Notes: a model not told the origin generated them from the sequence alone. A stretch of DNA of 54,799 nucleotides from Acinetobacter halotolerans (GCF_004208515.1 NZ_SGIM01000016.1:1-54799), one strand, 5' to 3'. Positions 27,501 to 36,974 are shown, counted from the first letter of the stretch. Numbers and translations are program-made.

Positions 27501-29099
27501 GCTGCATTTATGCCTGATGGTTTGGCAGTTACGGGTCAGCTCAATGGTTATGCAAAAGCATCTTGGGTAAAAGGTGCTCGACCTAAGTTAGATTCACGTT
27601 TAGTGACACGAAAAGGCGAGATTGGTTTAGCCGCCGAAGATCCACAAGATATCGCAACCACAGTGACTTATGACGAGTTAAGTTTAATCGCAAAAAGTGT
27701 CAGTGATGGACTATTGTTCCGTGTTGATATGAAAACTCCCGATATTGGAACAGGTTATGCCAACGTTGTGGTGAATCCATTTCAAACGGGTATGCCTATG
27801 CGTGGTGAGGTTGCATTTAATGATGTTCAATTGAAAATCTTTAAACCGTTTATTAAAGATGTCCGTTCTATGGCGGGTACACTTGCGCTTGCAGGTAAAA
27901 TTAACGGAACACTTACGCAGCCGCAATTTACGGGTGAAATGCGTTTGAAAAATGGTGCAATCAGTATGATTTCACTCCCCGTAAATTTAACCAATATGCA
28001 ACTGTATTCATCTATTCGCCAAGACTCTGCAAGTATTGATGGTGCATTTAATAGCGGTCAAGGTGTTGGGCGTATTAAAGGTAGTTTTGATTGGAAAGAT
28101 AAGCCACATTTGGCGCTGACTTTAAAAGGTGACAACTTATTGGTTCGCCAAGCGCCAATGATTACAGCAGTTGTTAAACCTGATTTAAGTTTAGATGTTT
28201 ATCCACTCGATCAACGCTTAAGTTTGAAAGGTACAATTGATGTGCCGCGTGCTCGAATTTCTATGCCTGAAACAACAGCAAGCGTTGTAACACTTTCACC
28301 AGATGTTCGTGTGGTTCATCAAGGCCAAGATTTGCTTGCGACATTAAAGGCATCGAAACCTTGGGATATTCGTGCAGATATGACGGTTACTTTGGGGAAT
28401 CAAGTTATTTTCCAAGGTTTTGAAAGTAATATTCCTTTGGTTGGTCGATTACATTTATCACAACGCGGTTTGGAAACTGCTATGCGTGCCAATGGTGCGA
28501 TTGGTGTCAGCCAAAAAGTTAAAATTGAAGCATACGGCCAAAGCTTAGACTTGAATCGTGCTATTGCACGTTTTAATGGCCCGCTAGCCAATCCAACACT
28601 TGATATTGATACCAATAAGCCAGTTCAAGGCAGCATGGTCGGGATCCGTGTAACAGGAACAGCAACCGTTCCGAACATTCAAATTTATAACGATGCAGGT
28701 CTCTCTGAACAAGAAGCATTGAATGCATTATTGACAGGGCGCATCAATGAAGGCAGCAGTGGTCTAAGTAATACCGAAGGGTTTAAGTCTGATGTAAATA
28801 ATACGATCGCTGCTGCGGGGATTAGTATGGGCTTGGGTGGCACACGAGCACTCACCAACCAAATTGGACGAACTTTTGGTTTAAGTGGCTTAGCGCTTGA
28901 TGCACAAGGTACTGGCGATGATACCCAAGTGAGTCTGACTGGATATATCACGCCAGATCTATTCATCCGCTATGGTATTGGTGTATTTACCCCCGTTAAT
29001 AAATTGACCTTACGTTATCAAATGAATCGACGTCTATATCTCGAAGCAAGTCAGTCTTTAGAGCGAGCTATCGATGTCTTCTATAACTGGAGATTCTAG
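24594..29099 (+). CDS. tamB: Translocation and assembly module protein TamB
   Basis: 1501 residues, AsmA-like bridge across the periplasm. One N-terminal membrane anchor (about 24-45, IVLVVLFILLFLVSSLFVMM) is followed by a very long beta-rich groove domain of repeated strands. The conserved TamB (DUF490) C-terminus at about 1150-1501 includes GSMVGIRVTGTATVPNIQIYND, SEQEALNALLTGR and a final FYNWRF strand, which docks with TamA. It starts 45 nt after tamA, the standard tamAB operon. A strong terminator follows. Confidence 0.94.
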   Translation: MTDAEQQITPPTVPRPERRILRSIVLVVLFILLFLVSSLFVMMSTDKGSRFLLDRVLQSQKIIQYEYGSGNLLRGIILKNVLVKLEAVDVSLNRADVSLGWRALLNKELHLSHADISNLVITNKKPPSGKPFDFAPIKLPFVLRVDDATVDHLEIKTTTAKVDFNDIYLKDALWSDTKLEFEDSRMDMGYLAVKNATGQMDFNGKYPLDLKADLIIPSLKSIDIETIKVVATGTLDTLRAGVATQTPDLLTGWVVVHPVRDQVPMKGALLFKNYHLPILKEQKLFAKDGIARFSGDIEKLNLSLDTDLKGEQLPEGKYNALMETDLKNQLNIKDFNGQLMGGSVGLTGFVNWNEQVSWDIKGRLDGLNPKDKTLPQVVQDFLPPSLDANISASGSLEKGLALNAQLAFDKYESWQVKLKQPEAQNNKPQPMVLDIAWQGIDRAMPYIGWLSSADGQTNVTLTENQQDIHLTTTVRPNEQGLLPAGKYDARVDLKSNILNVENFLYQADKGSLTGQAKVKLPHEKQQLSWQAQLKAQDFNPQTVVAEAPVNLLNGEIKAYGFAKPNQQIIQFEHIDLKGKLAQANQNETIVLQGKSTTTLMFDDVQAGGGFKRFSVDYDGSLNALNQGKGLLKINIAGTPTEIQINELKHDGVAGKMFATGKVDLKDKLGWNMEMSLVRFKPQYFVSSLKGEVSGHVKTQGVWSERVKRIDVRQLNVAGFLNNKPIRGRGNLSLLLDANQTGFLPQQFEANNLFFAYGQNQLQATGNAQSLNFKVNAPALYELYPGLRGRAYGGFNVQSQPRLRATANIAVDSFAFKDLVSVKSLRIQGELPTSETTPTQLTATLDHLRSGKREIEKATVNLSGTRKAHLLKLESKNAYTNFYVQLAGGFNQNNDWLGQIQKGNLNSRRINLVQNQNTPIIYTSARSELYVGQHCWQSAESQLCLDQPARISKEKGSFSFITKDLDLKDFAAFMPDGLAVTGQLNGYAKASWVKGARPKLDSRLVTRKGEIGLAAEDPQDIATTVTYDELSLIAKSVSDGLLFRVDMKTPDIGTGYANVVVNPFQTGMPMRGEVAFNDVQLKIFKPFIKDVRSMAGTLALAGKINGTLTQPQFTGEMRLKNGAISMISLPVNLTNMQLYSSIRQDSASIDGAFNSGQGVGRIKGSFDWKDKPHLALTLKGDNLLVRQAPMITAVVKPDLSLDVYPLDQRLSLKGTIDVPRARISMPETTASVVTLSPDVRVVHQGQDLLATLKASKPWDIRADMTVTLGNQVIFQGFESNIPLVGRLHLSQRGLETAMRANGAIGVSQKVKIEAYGQSLDLNRAIARFNGPLANPTLDIDTNKPVQGSMVGIRVTGTATVPNIQIYNDAGLSEQEALNALLTGRINEGSSGLSNTEGFKSDVNNTIAAAGISMGLGGTRALTNQIGRTFGLSGLALDAQGTGDDTQVSLTGYITPDLFIRYGIGVFTPVNKLTLRYQMNRRLYLEASQSLERAIDVFYNWRF

Positions 29100-29111
29100 A
29101 GTTTAAATCAG

Positions 29112-29143
29112 ACCTGTTTTATGCAAATAAAGCAGGTTTTTTT
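29112..29143 (+). terminator. Rho-independent terminator of tamAB
   Basis: 11-bp arms with one G-U pair (29112-29122, 29127-29137), GCAA tetraloop and a T7 run. Confidence 0.9.
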
Positions 29144-29340
29144 ATTTAAGAGTGTCTCTATGTTCTGAGCCATGGATACGATTTATCTCGGTAAATGGCG
29201 TTAAATGCCAAAAGATCAGTAATACCATGTATAGTGATACATGATTTGTATGTTTTTATTGCTAAAAGGTCGGTTTCAAATGCGTCCTTTTGCAAAATAA
29301 GTAAGTTTTAGTATGATGTGCGCATCAAATTAGCCGTAGT

Positions 29341-29706
29341 ATGATGATGAAAAAAGTTTTGTTGATTGCAATAGGTTTAGTTTTGGTTGGTTGTGCTGAA
29401 AAAAAGCCATTAACTCCTGAAGAACAATGGCATGGCTATTGTGTAAGTGTGGGAAATGCAGCACGTTCTATTACGTTGGATCGTCAAAATGGAATTGAGC
29501 AAAAACAAGCCTTAGAACATGCTGATAAAGTTGATGATGAAACAACACGTAAATTTATTTTTGAAATTATTGAAAATGTATATGCAATGCCAGTAGAGCA
29601 AATAAAAGCGGACCCAGAGCTTATACGCGACAAACTGAAGCAGCAATATACTGATCAATGCTTAGCCACTCCACACGATAAGCTACCGAGTTATAAATCA
29701 TTTTAA
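29341..29706 (+). CDS. Small lipoprotein of unknown function
   Basis: 121 residues. MMMKKVLLIAIGLVLVGC is a lipoprotein signal with Cys18 as the lipid site. The mature part is short, charged and mostly helical, with two further Cys (CVSVG near 34, QCLAT near 108) that could form a disulfide in the periplasm. No family was recognised. It stands alone between two terminators, so it has its own promoter in the 240 nt after tamB. Confidence 0.75.
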   Translation: MMMKKVLLIAIGLVLVGCAEKKPLTPEEQWHGYCVSVGNAARSITLDRQNGIEQKQALEHADKVDDETTRKFIFEIIENVYAMPVEQIKADPELIRDKLKQQYTDQCLATPHDKLPSYKSF

Positions 29707-29717
29707 TGTGTTAATCG

Positions 29718-29743
29718 AAAAGACAACGCTGTTGTCTTTTTTT
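29718..29743 (+). terminator. Rho-independent terminator after the small lipoprotein gene
   Basis: 10-bp perfect arms (29718-29727, 29731-29740), 3-nt loop, T7 run. Confidence 0.9.
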
Positions 29744-29959
29744 ATGTTTGTAATGTTTTATTAGACTTTCGAGTAAGACCAAAGCGGTATTTAAAAGGTA
29801 TGAACATTTCGCTATAAAATAATGGTCATCACGTAGATATACGGCAGTTGCATTAACTTTTAACGCGAAGTCTAGTAAAATTTTGCTGTCCATATTGCTT
29901 GTAAAGCTTGTACAAAGCTGGAACTTACAAGTAATTTTTTAAAGAAGAGGAATAACACT

Positions 29960-32599
29960 GTGCTAGAAGCTTACCGCCAACACGTTGCAGAACGTGCCGC
30001 ACTCGGAGTCCCACCGAAGCCACTTGATGATGCTCAAACTGCTGAACTCGTAGCATTATTAAAAAATCCACCTGCAGGTGAAGAGGCATATTTAGTAGAT
30101 TTGCTTGAAAATCGTGTTCCAGCAGGTGTTGACCAAGCTGCTTATGTAAAAGCTGCTTTCTTAGCGGCGGTTGCAAAAGGCGAAGCGACTTCTCCACTTA
30201 TTACTAAAGAACGTGCTGTTTACTTACTTGGTACGATGCTTGGTGGTTATAACGTAGCACCACTTGTTGAACTTCTTGACAATGCTGAACTTGCAGGCTT
30301 AGCTGCTGAAGCATTGAAAAAGACGCTTCTAGTATTTGATGCATTCCATGATGTTGCTGAAAAAGCGAAAGCTGGCAACGTAAATGCAAAAGCTGTTTTA
30401 CAGTCTTGGGCTGATGCGGAATGGTTCACAAGCCGTCCTGACGTTCCAGAAGAAATTAAAATCACTGTGTTCAAAGTAACTGGTGAAACCAATACCGATG
30501 ACTTGTCTCCTGCACAAGATGCTTGGAGTCGTCCAGACATTCCATTGCATGCGAATGCAATGTTGAAAAATGAACGTGATGGTATCAACCCTGAAAAACC
30601 AGGTGAAGTTGGTCCATTAAACCAAATCAAAGAATTGATCGCGAAAGGCAACCAAGTTGCTTACGTCGGTGACGTTGTTGGTACGGGTTCATCTCGTAAA
30701 TCTGCAACTAACTCTGTTCTTTGGTTCTTTGGTGATGAACTTCCACACATTCCAAACAAAAAAGATGGTGGTGTGTGCTTAGGTTCTAAAATTGCACCAA
30801 TTTTCTTCAATACAATGGAAGATGCAGGTGCGTTGCCTGTAGAAATCGACGTTGCTAACATGAACATGGGCGACGAAGTTGTATTGAAAATTGACCATGC
30901 TGCTGCAAAAGTAACTGCATTCAAAGATGGTGCACAAATTTCAGAAGCAGAACTTAAAACGCCTGTACTTTTAGACGAAGTACGTGCTGGTGGTCGTATT
31001 AACTTGATCATCGGTCGTGGTTTGACTGCAAAAGCACGTGAAGAATTAGGTTTAGAGCCTTCTACATTGTTCCGTACGCCAGTACAACCTGCTGACACAG
31101 GTAAAGGCTTTACTCAAGCGCAGAAGATGGTTGGTCGCGCTTGTGGCTTAGCTGAAGGTCAAGGTATCCGTCCAGGTACATACTGTGAACCTAAGATGAC
31201 CACTGTTGGTTCGCAAGATACAACTGGTCCTATGACACGTGACGAATTAAAAGACTTAGCTTGCTTGGGCTTCTCAGCGGATCTAGTGATGCAGTCTTTC
31301 TGTCACACTGCTGCTTATCCAAAGCCAGTTGACGTAACTACTCACCATACATTACCTGACTTCATTATGAACCGTGGTGGTGTATCTTTACGTCCAGGTG
31401 ACGGTATTATCCATTCTTGGTTAAACCGTATGTTACTTCCAGATACTGTTGGTACAGGTGGTGACTCACATACGCGTTTCCCAATCGGTATTTCATTCCC
31501 AGCGGGTTCTGGTCTAGTTGCTTTCGCAGCTGCGACTGGTGTTATGCCACTGGATATGCCTGAATCTGTTCTTGTTAAGTTCAAAGGTAAAATGCAGCCT
31601 GGTATCACTTTACGTGACCTTGTACATGCGATTCCTTACTATGCGATTCAAGCAGGTGACTTAACTGTAGAGAAGAAAGGTAAGAAAAACATCTTCTCTG
31701 GTCGTATCCTTGAGATTGACTTAACAGAAATGGAAAATGACTTGACGGTTGAACAAGCATTCGAACTTTCTGATGCGTCTGCTGAACGTTCTGCTGCTGG
31801 CTGTTCGATCACACTTTCTGAAGAGAAAGTTGCTGAATACTTACGTTCAAACATGACTATGTTGAAGTGGATGATCGCTGAAGGTTATGGCGATGCGCGT
31901 ACTATGGCACGTCGTGTAGAAAACATGCAGAAGTGGTTGGATAACCCGAGCTTGTTAAAAGCGGATGCTGATGCTGAATACACTAAAGTGTATGAAATCG
32001 ATCTTGCTGACATCAAAGAACCAATCCTTTGCTGCCCGAATGACCCAGATGATGCGAAGCTTCTTTCTGACGTTCAAGGCGACAAAATTGATGAAGTATT
32101 CATCGGTTCTTGTATGACTAACATCGGTCACTTCCGTGCGGCTGGTCAGTTACTTGATAAAGTACCAAGTGGTTCATTAACGACTCGTTTATGGTTGGCT
32201 CCACCAACACGTATGGACGAACATCAGTTGATGGAAGAAGGCATGTACAACATCTATGGTCGTGCTGGTGCGCGTACTGAGATGCCGGGCTGTTCATTGT
32301 GTATGGGTAACCAAGCACGTGTAGCACCGAACACGACATGTGTATCGACTTCTACTCGTAACTTCCCGAACCGTTTAGGTCAAGGTGCGAACGTTTACTT
32401 AGCTTCTGCTGAGCTTGCATCTGTAGCTGCTGTTCTTGGCAAATTACCAAGCCCAGAAGAATATCAACAGTACGCGTCGCAAATCGACAGCGCTTCTGCT
32501 GACATCTACAAATACTTAAACTTTGACAAGATGAGCGAATATACAAACGAAGCTGATCAAGTTGATACTAAGAAAATCCAAGCTGCACAATTGACTTAA
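29960..32599 (+). CDS. acnB: Aconitate hydratase B
   Basis: TCA cycle: citrate to isocitrate through cis-aconitate, with a [4Fe-4S] cluster; AcnB also binds mRNA when iron is lost. The start is GTG 29960 after AGAAGAGG. 879 residues, near the usual 865. Visible in order: an N-terminal HEAT-like domain (1-160), a swivel domain (GTGSSRKSATNSVLW near 240), and the catalytic domains with TVGSQDTTGPMTRDEL and GGDSHTRFPIG. The cluster ligands are SCMTN (about 718) and CSLC (about 777-780). Codon use is strongly biased towards frequent codons, fitting high expression. Confidence 0.97.
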   Translation: MLEAYRQHVAERAALGVPPKPLDDAQTAELVALLKNPPAGEEAYLVDLLENRVPAGVDQAAYVKAAFLAAVAKGEATSPLITKERAVYLLGTMLGGYNVAPLVELLDNAELAGLAAEALKKTLLVFDAFHDVAEKAKAGNVNAKAVLQSWADAEWFTSRPDVPEEIKITVFKVTGETNTDDLSPAQDAWSRPDIPLHANAMLKNERDGINPEKPGEVGPLNQIKELIAKGNQVAYVGDVVGTGSSRKSATNSVLWFFGDELPHIPNKKDGGVCLGSKIAPIFFNTMEDAGALPVEIDVANMNMGDEVVLKIDHAAAKVTAFKDGAQISEAELKTPVLLDEVRAGGRINLIIGRGLTAKAREELGLEPSTLFRTPVQPADTGKGFTQAQKMVGRACGLAEGQGIRPGTYCEPKMTTVGSQDTTGPMTRDELKDLACLGFSADLVMQSFCHTAAYPKPVDVTTHHTLPDFIMNRGGVSLRPGDGIIHSWLNRMLLPDTVGTGGDSHTRFPIGISFPAGSGLVAFAAATGVMPLDMPESVLVKFKGKMQPGITLRDLVHAIPYYAIQAGDLTVEKKGKKNIFSGRILEIDLTEMENDLTVEQAFELSDASAERSAAGCSITLSEEKVAEYLRSNMTMLKWMIAEGYGDARTMARRVENMQKWLDNPSLLKADADAEYTKVYEIDLADIKEPILCCPNDPDDAKLLSDVQGDKIDEVFIGSCMTNIGHFRAAGQLLDKVPSGSLTTRLWLAPPTRMDEHQLMEEGMYNIYGRAGARTEMPGCSLCMGNQARVAPNTTCVSTSTRNFPNRLGQGANVYLASAELASVAAVLGKLPSPEEYQQYASQIDSASADIYKYLNFDKMSEYTNEADQVDTKKIQAAQLT

Positions 32600-32614
32600 T
32601 GAGCTAGGATCAAG

Positions 32615-32708
32615 AAAAGCCGATAGGCTTTTCACTAGCGCAAGAACAAAGCTATGCTTTGTTTGAGCAAAAAGCTAAAATAAGGGCTGATGATTCAGCC
32701 CTTATTTT
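32615..32708 (+). terminator. Two hairpins after acnB
   Basis: A small hairpin (32615-32621/32626-32632) is followed by a strong one with 14-bp perfect arms (32677-32690, 32695-32708) and a TGAT loop ending in TTATTTT. The second is the likely terminator. Confidence 0.8.
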
Positions 32709-32754
32709 GTTAAAATACTTTCTAATTAATCTAAATTTTAATATCAAGGTATAA

Positions 32755-33450
32755 ATGGAAAAATACATAGACCCTGTTTATCTAAATGCAAATCAAGGTG
32801 TATTGGCTTTATTTATATTTTTATTTGGGCTTGTAATTGCAAGTTTTAGTTGGATTGTAAAATATTTAAATAATAAACCAAAATTTAAAATTAACACGAT
32901 TGACGGACCTACATTTGCTTGTACATTTAAGACTGGGCGAATCTACAATGGATATGAAGCCCATATTACAGCTGTAGTGCTTTATTTGAATCTTAAAAAT
33001 ATTGGTAACTTGCCATCGAGTATTGAAAAAATACATATTGCATATAAATGGAATATAATTCCATTTAGCTTGAACTGGGTTAAGTATCGTTTGGGATGGT
33101 TTTGGATAAAGAATCAAACAGTCGCTTTAGATGATTTTCAAATTAAAATCGGTGATAGAGTAAAAGTTTATCCATTTTTAACTCAATTAAATAAGCATTC
33201 TCCTAATAGGATTGAAAAATTTATTCAAATAGGTAAGGGTATTAATGGAATTGTATATTTTGAGCAGGCTGAGAGTTGGGGTGCTATGTCACCTGTTATA
33301 AAGAATAAAAAAACTAAAATAAAGATTTGCATTGTAGATTCTTTTGGAAAAAGGCATAAGAAAGTTGTGGTGATTCCTACGCTAGAATTGGAGGAGGCAC
33401 TTAAATATAACCCCTCATTTGGAATGACATATCAGACTTTAAGCAATTAA
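32755..33450 (+). CDS. Uncharacterised single-pass membrane protein
   Basis: 231 residues, not recognised. One clear membrane helix lies at about 15-38 (GVLALFIFLFGLVIASFSWIV). The rest is soluble, beta-rich and basic, most likely cytoplasmic by the positive-inside rule (KYLNNKPKFK follows the helix). It is markedly AT-rich, with many AAA/ATA/TTT codons, in contrast to acnB just upstream. It is a monocistronic unit between two terminators. It may be recently acquired; no defence or phage motif was seen. Confidence 0.7.
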   Translation: MEKYIDPVYLNANQGVLALFIFLFGLVIASFSWIVKYLNNKPKFKINTIDGPTFACTFKTGRIYNGYEAHITAVVLYLNLKNIGNLPSSIEKIHIAYKWNIIPFSLNWVKYRLGWFWIKNQTVALDDFQIKIGDRVKVYPFLTQLNKHSPNRIEKFIQIGKGINGIVYFEQAESWGAMSPVIKNKKTKIKICIVDSFGKRHKKVVVIPTLELEEALKYNPSFGMTYQTLSN

Positions 33451-33502
33451 AAAAAGAGTGGTTTTATTCCTGTGCTATGCATAATTCTTTCAAATATATA
33501 TG

Positions 33503-33530
33503 AAAAAGCCCCATCATAAGGGGCTTTTTT
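33503..33530. terminator. Bidirectional terminator between convergent genes
   Basis: 10-bp perfect arms (33503-33512, 33520-33529), 7-nt loop, T6 on the plus strand and T5 on the minus strand. It serves the membrane-protein gene and the DASS transporter gene. Confidence 0.88.
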
Positions 33531-33545
33531 AAAACTAAAACAATC

Positions 33546-35003
33546 CTACCAATAACCCAATACTTTCCACCAAAGTCCGCCAATCACCACAAAGATAATG
33601 ATATTGACGACACTCATGACAAAACCAGCTTTCCACCATTCACCCAGTGTGGTGTAACCCGAACCAAATACAACAGGCGATGTACCCGTTGCATAATGGG
33701 TTAAAGTCATCATGATACTAGAAGCGGCTGCCATCATTAAGGCAAACAACATCGGTGGGGCACCAAGCGCAATCCCTGCGGTATAGAAGGCTGCAAACAT
33801 TGCGGTAATATGTGCTGTGGTACTGGCAAACATATAATGTGCATATAAGTAGGCAAGCATCAATAATAAACAAGCAGGCATCCAGCTTAAACCAAGTGAA
33901 CCAATACCACTTTCTAATACACCTGAGAACCATGCAATTAAGCCGAGCTTATTTAAATAAGTTGCCATCATCACCAAAGCGGCGAACCAAGTAATCGTAT
34001 CCCATGCGCTTTTTTGCGTCAGAATATCTTCCCAAGTCAGCACACCAGTGAGCAGTAATAATGCTAAACCAATAAATGCGGTTGTGGTTGGATCAACAAC
34101 CCACGCAGGACCAAAAATCATGGCAGGGATCCCTGCCCACAGTAGTAGTAAAATACCAAATACGCCCAGCATGATGATTTCATTTCGACTCACTGAACCC
34201 ATTTCTTTTAATTTATCTTTAGCAAATTGAGCAGCATTCGGTGTTTCTTTCACTTCAGGCGGATACATCCAATACAGAATCAATGGCATCACGATCAATG
34301 CAATTAAACCAGGCAGTAGCATCGCCAACGCCCAAGTACTCCAACTTAAATAAATTTCGCTGTTTGTTGCTTTTGCGACAAGATCAACAACTAAAGGGTT
34401 TGGGGCTGTTGCTGTGATGAACATCGCAGAGGTAATCGGATTGGCCTGATAGCTGACAAGGGCTAAATACTTTCCCATGCGTCCCTCAGTTCCTTTTGCT
34501 GGGTCTGAGTCATAACTAGTCGAAATCGCACGAACAATAGGATGAATGATCCCACCGCCACGTGCAGTATTACTCGGGGTAACAGGTGCAAGAATTAACT
34601 CAGACAGGACCATGCTGTAGCCGATACCCACTGTTTTCTTACCCCAGACCGCGATAAATAAATAACCTAAACGAGCACCAAGTCCAGTTTTCTGTAAACC
34701 TTTGGAGATCATGATTGCGATACCAATCAACCAGATCAAAGGGTTGGAGAAACTGCTCAATGCATCTTGGATAGCGCCGCTTGGACTATCGTTGGTTACA
34801 CCCGTAATTGCAACGAGCATGATCGCAATAATCGCGATTGCGCCAATGGGCATGGCTTTACCGATGATTGCTGCAATTACACCTACAAACATCGCCAATA
34901 AATGCCAAGCATTAGGATCGACACCTATCGGTACGGGAATAATGAACCAAATAATCAGGGTAATAAATAAAGAAATAAGCGTAGGGAGGAGTTTGAATCC
35001 CAT
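33546..35003 (-). CDS. DASS-family (SLC13, CitT-like) dicarboxylate or anion transporter
   Basis: Start placed at ATG 35003, which has AAGGGG seven bases upstream; an in-frame ATG at 35024 has no such site. 485 residues with about 12 membrane segments, the length of E. coli CitT. The two substrate/Na-binding SNT-like motifs are visible: TPSNTARGGGIIHPI and, in the C-terminal half, THYATGTSPVVFGSGY, with ITSAMFITATAPNP between them. The substrate is probably a C4-dicarboxylate, citrate or tartrate-like acid, with antiport or Na symport not decidable here. It is monocistronic. Confidence 0.88.
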   Translation of the reverse strand: MGFKLLPTLISLFITLIIWFIIPVPIGVDPNAWHLLAMFVGVIAAIIGKAMPIGAIAIIAIMLVAITGVTNDSPSGAIQDALSSFSNPLIWLIGIAIMISKGLQKTGLGARLGYLFIAVWGKKTVGIGYSMVLSELILAPVTPSNTARGGGIIHPIVRAISTSYDSDPAKGTEGRMGKYLALVSYQANPITSAMFITATAPNPLVVDLVAKATNSEIYLSWSTWALAMLLPGLIALIVMPLILYWMYPPEVKETPNAAQFAKDKLKEMGSVSRNEIIMLGVFGILLLLWAGIPAMIFGPAWVVDPTTTAFIGLALLLLTGVLTWEDILTQKSAWDTITWFAALVMMATYLNKLGLIAWFSGVLESGIGSLGLSWMPACLLLMLAYLYAHYMFASTTAHITAMFAAFYTAGIALGAPPMLFALMMAAASSIMMTLTHYATGTSPVVFGSGYTTLGEWWKAGFVMSVVNIIIFVVIGGLWWKVLGYW

Positions 35004-35270
35004 AGGAATTCCCCTTGTTGTCATGGGTTTAATAAAATTTATAGTTCTTTATGAATGAATCTTTAAAGAAACAACCGTTAAGACCTAATTATCAAAAGTG
35101 AGTGACTGAAATTCAAAGGGAGTTTTGTAGATAGAGCGTGATAACACGCGTAAATTAATAATTCTTTTTGCATGATTTAGGAAAGTTAGCGAGTTAGATC
35201 GAAATCAGTTATTAAATATTTCCTTGGTGTGTTACATTTTTAGCTTGGTTTACATAATTATAAGTGCGGT

Positions 35271-36254
35271 ATGACTCTATTTTCATGGCAACGATTACGA
35301 TTCTTTGCCTATAAAACATTACATGAAGATGACTATCAAACGACTTTTAGTCGATGTGTTAACTATTTCTTGATTGTGCTCATTGTGGCGAATACAGCAG
35401 CGGTCATACTTGAATCGATAGATTCAATTTTTTATCCATACCAAGCTCATTTTGAAATTTTTGAAAATATATCTATCGCTATTTTTTCGATTGAGTATAT
35501 GTTGAGAGTATGGAGTATTGCAGAAAAAGATCCCACAACTCCTGCTTGGCAGCAACGCTTTAAATGGATGAAAAGTGGTGGGGCAATTATCGACTTACTT
35601 GCGATTTTACCAGCGTATCTAAATTTCTTCGTCAACTTCGATCTACGTGTACTTCGAATTTTACGACTATTACGCTTATTGAAATTAACTCGCTATTTTG
35701 TTTCTTTGCAAATTTTGCTGAGAGTCATTCAACGCGAGAAAGGTTCTTTTCAGGCAGTTATTTTCATTTTAGTGATTATGATTATCATGACTGCATCAGC
35801 GATGTATGTGGTTGAAAATAAAGTACAACCAGAAGCTTTTAGTTCAATACCTCAATCCATGTGGTGGGCAGTGGTCACATTAACGACGGTGGGTTATGGT
35901 GATGTTACGCCTGTGACCAATATGGGGCGATTCTTAGGCGCTTTGATCACGATTTTGGGTGTGGGGATTGCAGCACTGCCTGCGGGTATTTTGGCCTCAG
36001 GACTGGCAAACGAACTTAATTTACGAAATCAGAAGCTAGAACAAGAGTTTCGAGAAGCCTTGCAACGTAAAGGACTTGATTTGCTACATGATCAAAATGA
36101 AATTGAAAAGATTCGCATTAATGTAGGTTTACCTAAAGAGCTAACCCATGAAATTATTATGCAATTGGTCAAGGAAAAACTGCTAGAGGAACAAGAAAAC
36201 CAGCAGAAACAAAAAAAGTATTGTCCTCATTGTGGTGAGAAGTTATCCGAGTAA
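35271..36254 (+). CDS. Voltage-gated potassium-channel-like protein with C-terminal zinc-ribbon tail
   Basis: 327 residues, six-helix Kv-type monomer. S1 lies at about 30-50. S4 carries regularly spaced Arg (LRVLRILRLLRLLKLTRY, about 124-141). The pore helix and selectivity filter TTVGYGDVTP are at about 205-214. S6 is GALITILGVGIAALPAGILASG. The cytosolic C-terminus has a coiled-coil-like stretch (about 245-315) and ends in CPHCGEKLSE, half of a zinc ribbon. It mediates K+ efflux or uptake across the inner membrane. It is monocistronic, with LysE 90 nt downstream. Confidence 0.9.
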   Translation: MTLFSWQRLRFFAYKTLHEDDYQTTFSRCVNYFLIVLIVANTAAVILESIDSIFYPYQAHFEIFENISIAIFSIEYMLRVWSIAEKDPTTPAWQQRFKWMKSGGAIIDLLAILPAYLNFFVNFDLRVLRILRLLRLLKLTRYFVSLQILLRVIQREKGSFQAVIFILVIMIIMTASAMYVVENKVQPEAFSSIPQSMWWAVVTLTTVGYGDVTPVTNMGRFLGALITILGVGIAALPAGILASGLANELNLRNQKLEQEFREALQRKGLDLLHDQNEIEKIRINVGLPKELTHEIIMQLVKEKLLEEQENQQKQKKYCPHCGEKLSE

Positions 36255-36344
36255 ATATCTATTTTATTATAATAATCAATGAAAAATGGGATGAGTTAGA
36301 TGTTATATTAAATGAAAATTTAAACAAATGAATTATTTTTCTCT

Positions 36345-36974
36345 ATGACTTTACTGACTTTTTTCTCTTTTATTGTGTATTCAACTGTGACCTCAATCAC
36401 ACCTGGTCCAAATAACATTATGTTGGCTGCATCAGGTTTAAATTTTGGCTTAAAACGAAGTGTCCCGCATATTTTAGTGATAGGTTTTGGTTTTGGGGTC
36501 ATGGTGATTCTTGTTGGTTACGGGATTGGAGCTGTACTTGGTTCTTCACCATTGCTTTATGAAGTCTTAAAAATCGTAGGGATTAGCTATTTATTGTATT
36601 TAGCCTATAAAATTTATCGAGCAGGTAGCATTAAAACCGATACCCAAGTTGATAAACCATTAAGTTTCATTGGCGCAGCGTTGTTTCAATGGGTCAACCC
36701 CAAAGCATGGATTATGGCAATGGGTGCAATAGCAACGTATAGTTCAGTCGATAGCAATCTTGCTGAATTGATTTTTATTGGTGCTGTATTTGGTTTAGTG
36801 AGTATTCCAAGTGTCGGTATTTGGGCATATATGGGGGAACGTTTGAAATCGCTCGTCAACGATCAACAGAAAGTTCAAATATTTAATAGATGTATGGCTT
36901 TGCTTTTGGTGATATCTGTCATTAAACCGATTATCGACTCAACTCAATTTTTCTTTTTGTATTCGAATTTTTGA
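36345..36974 (+). CDS. LysE/RhtB-family amino-acid exporter
   Basis: 209 residues with six predicted membrane segments. The family signature SITPGPNNIMLAASGLNFGLKRS lies at about 17-39 (split here as TPGPNN and the following helix). FQWVNPKAWIMAMGAI (about 109-124) is the second conserved motif. It exports a neutral or basic amino acid or a derivative; the substrate is not decidable. Its upstream neighbour on the same strand is the K+ channel gene. Confidence 0.9.
   Translation: MTLLTFFSFIVYSTVTSITPGPNNIMLAASGLNFGLKRSVPHILVIGFGFGVMVILVGYGIGAVLGSSPLLYEVLKIVGISYLLYLAYKIYRAGSIKTDTQVDKPLSFIGAALFQWVNPKAWIMAMGAIATYSSVDSNLAELIFIGAVFGLVSIPSVGIWAYMGERLKSLVNDQQKVQIFNRCMALLLVISVIKPIIDSTQFFFLYSNF

Noticed and set aside
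29711..29893. 60-codon minus-strand ORF in the gap before acnB
   Set aside because: It ends inside the terminator hairpin, has no ribosome-binding site before its ATG and lies where the acnB promoter should be.
30661..31098. Long antisense frame (145 codons) within acnB
   Set aside because: Mirror of a highly biased coding sequence; no start signals and no protein-like pattern.
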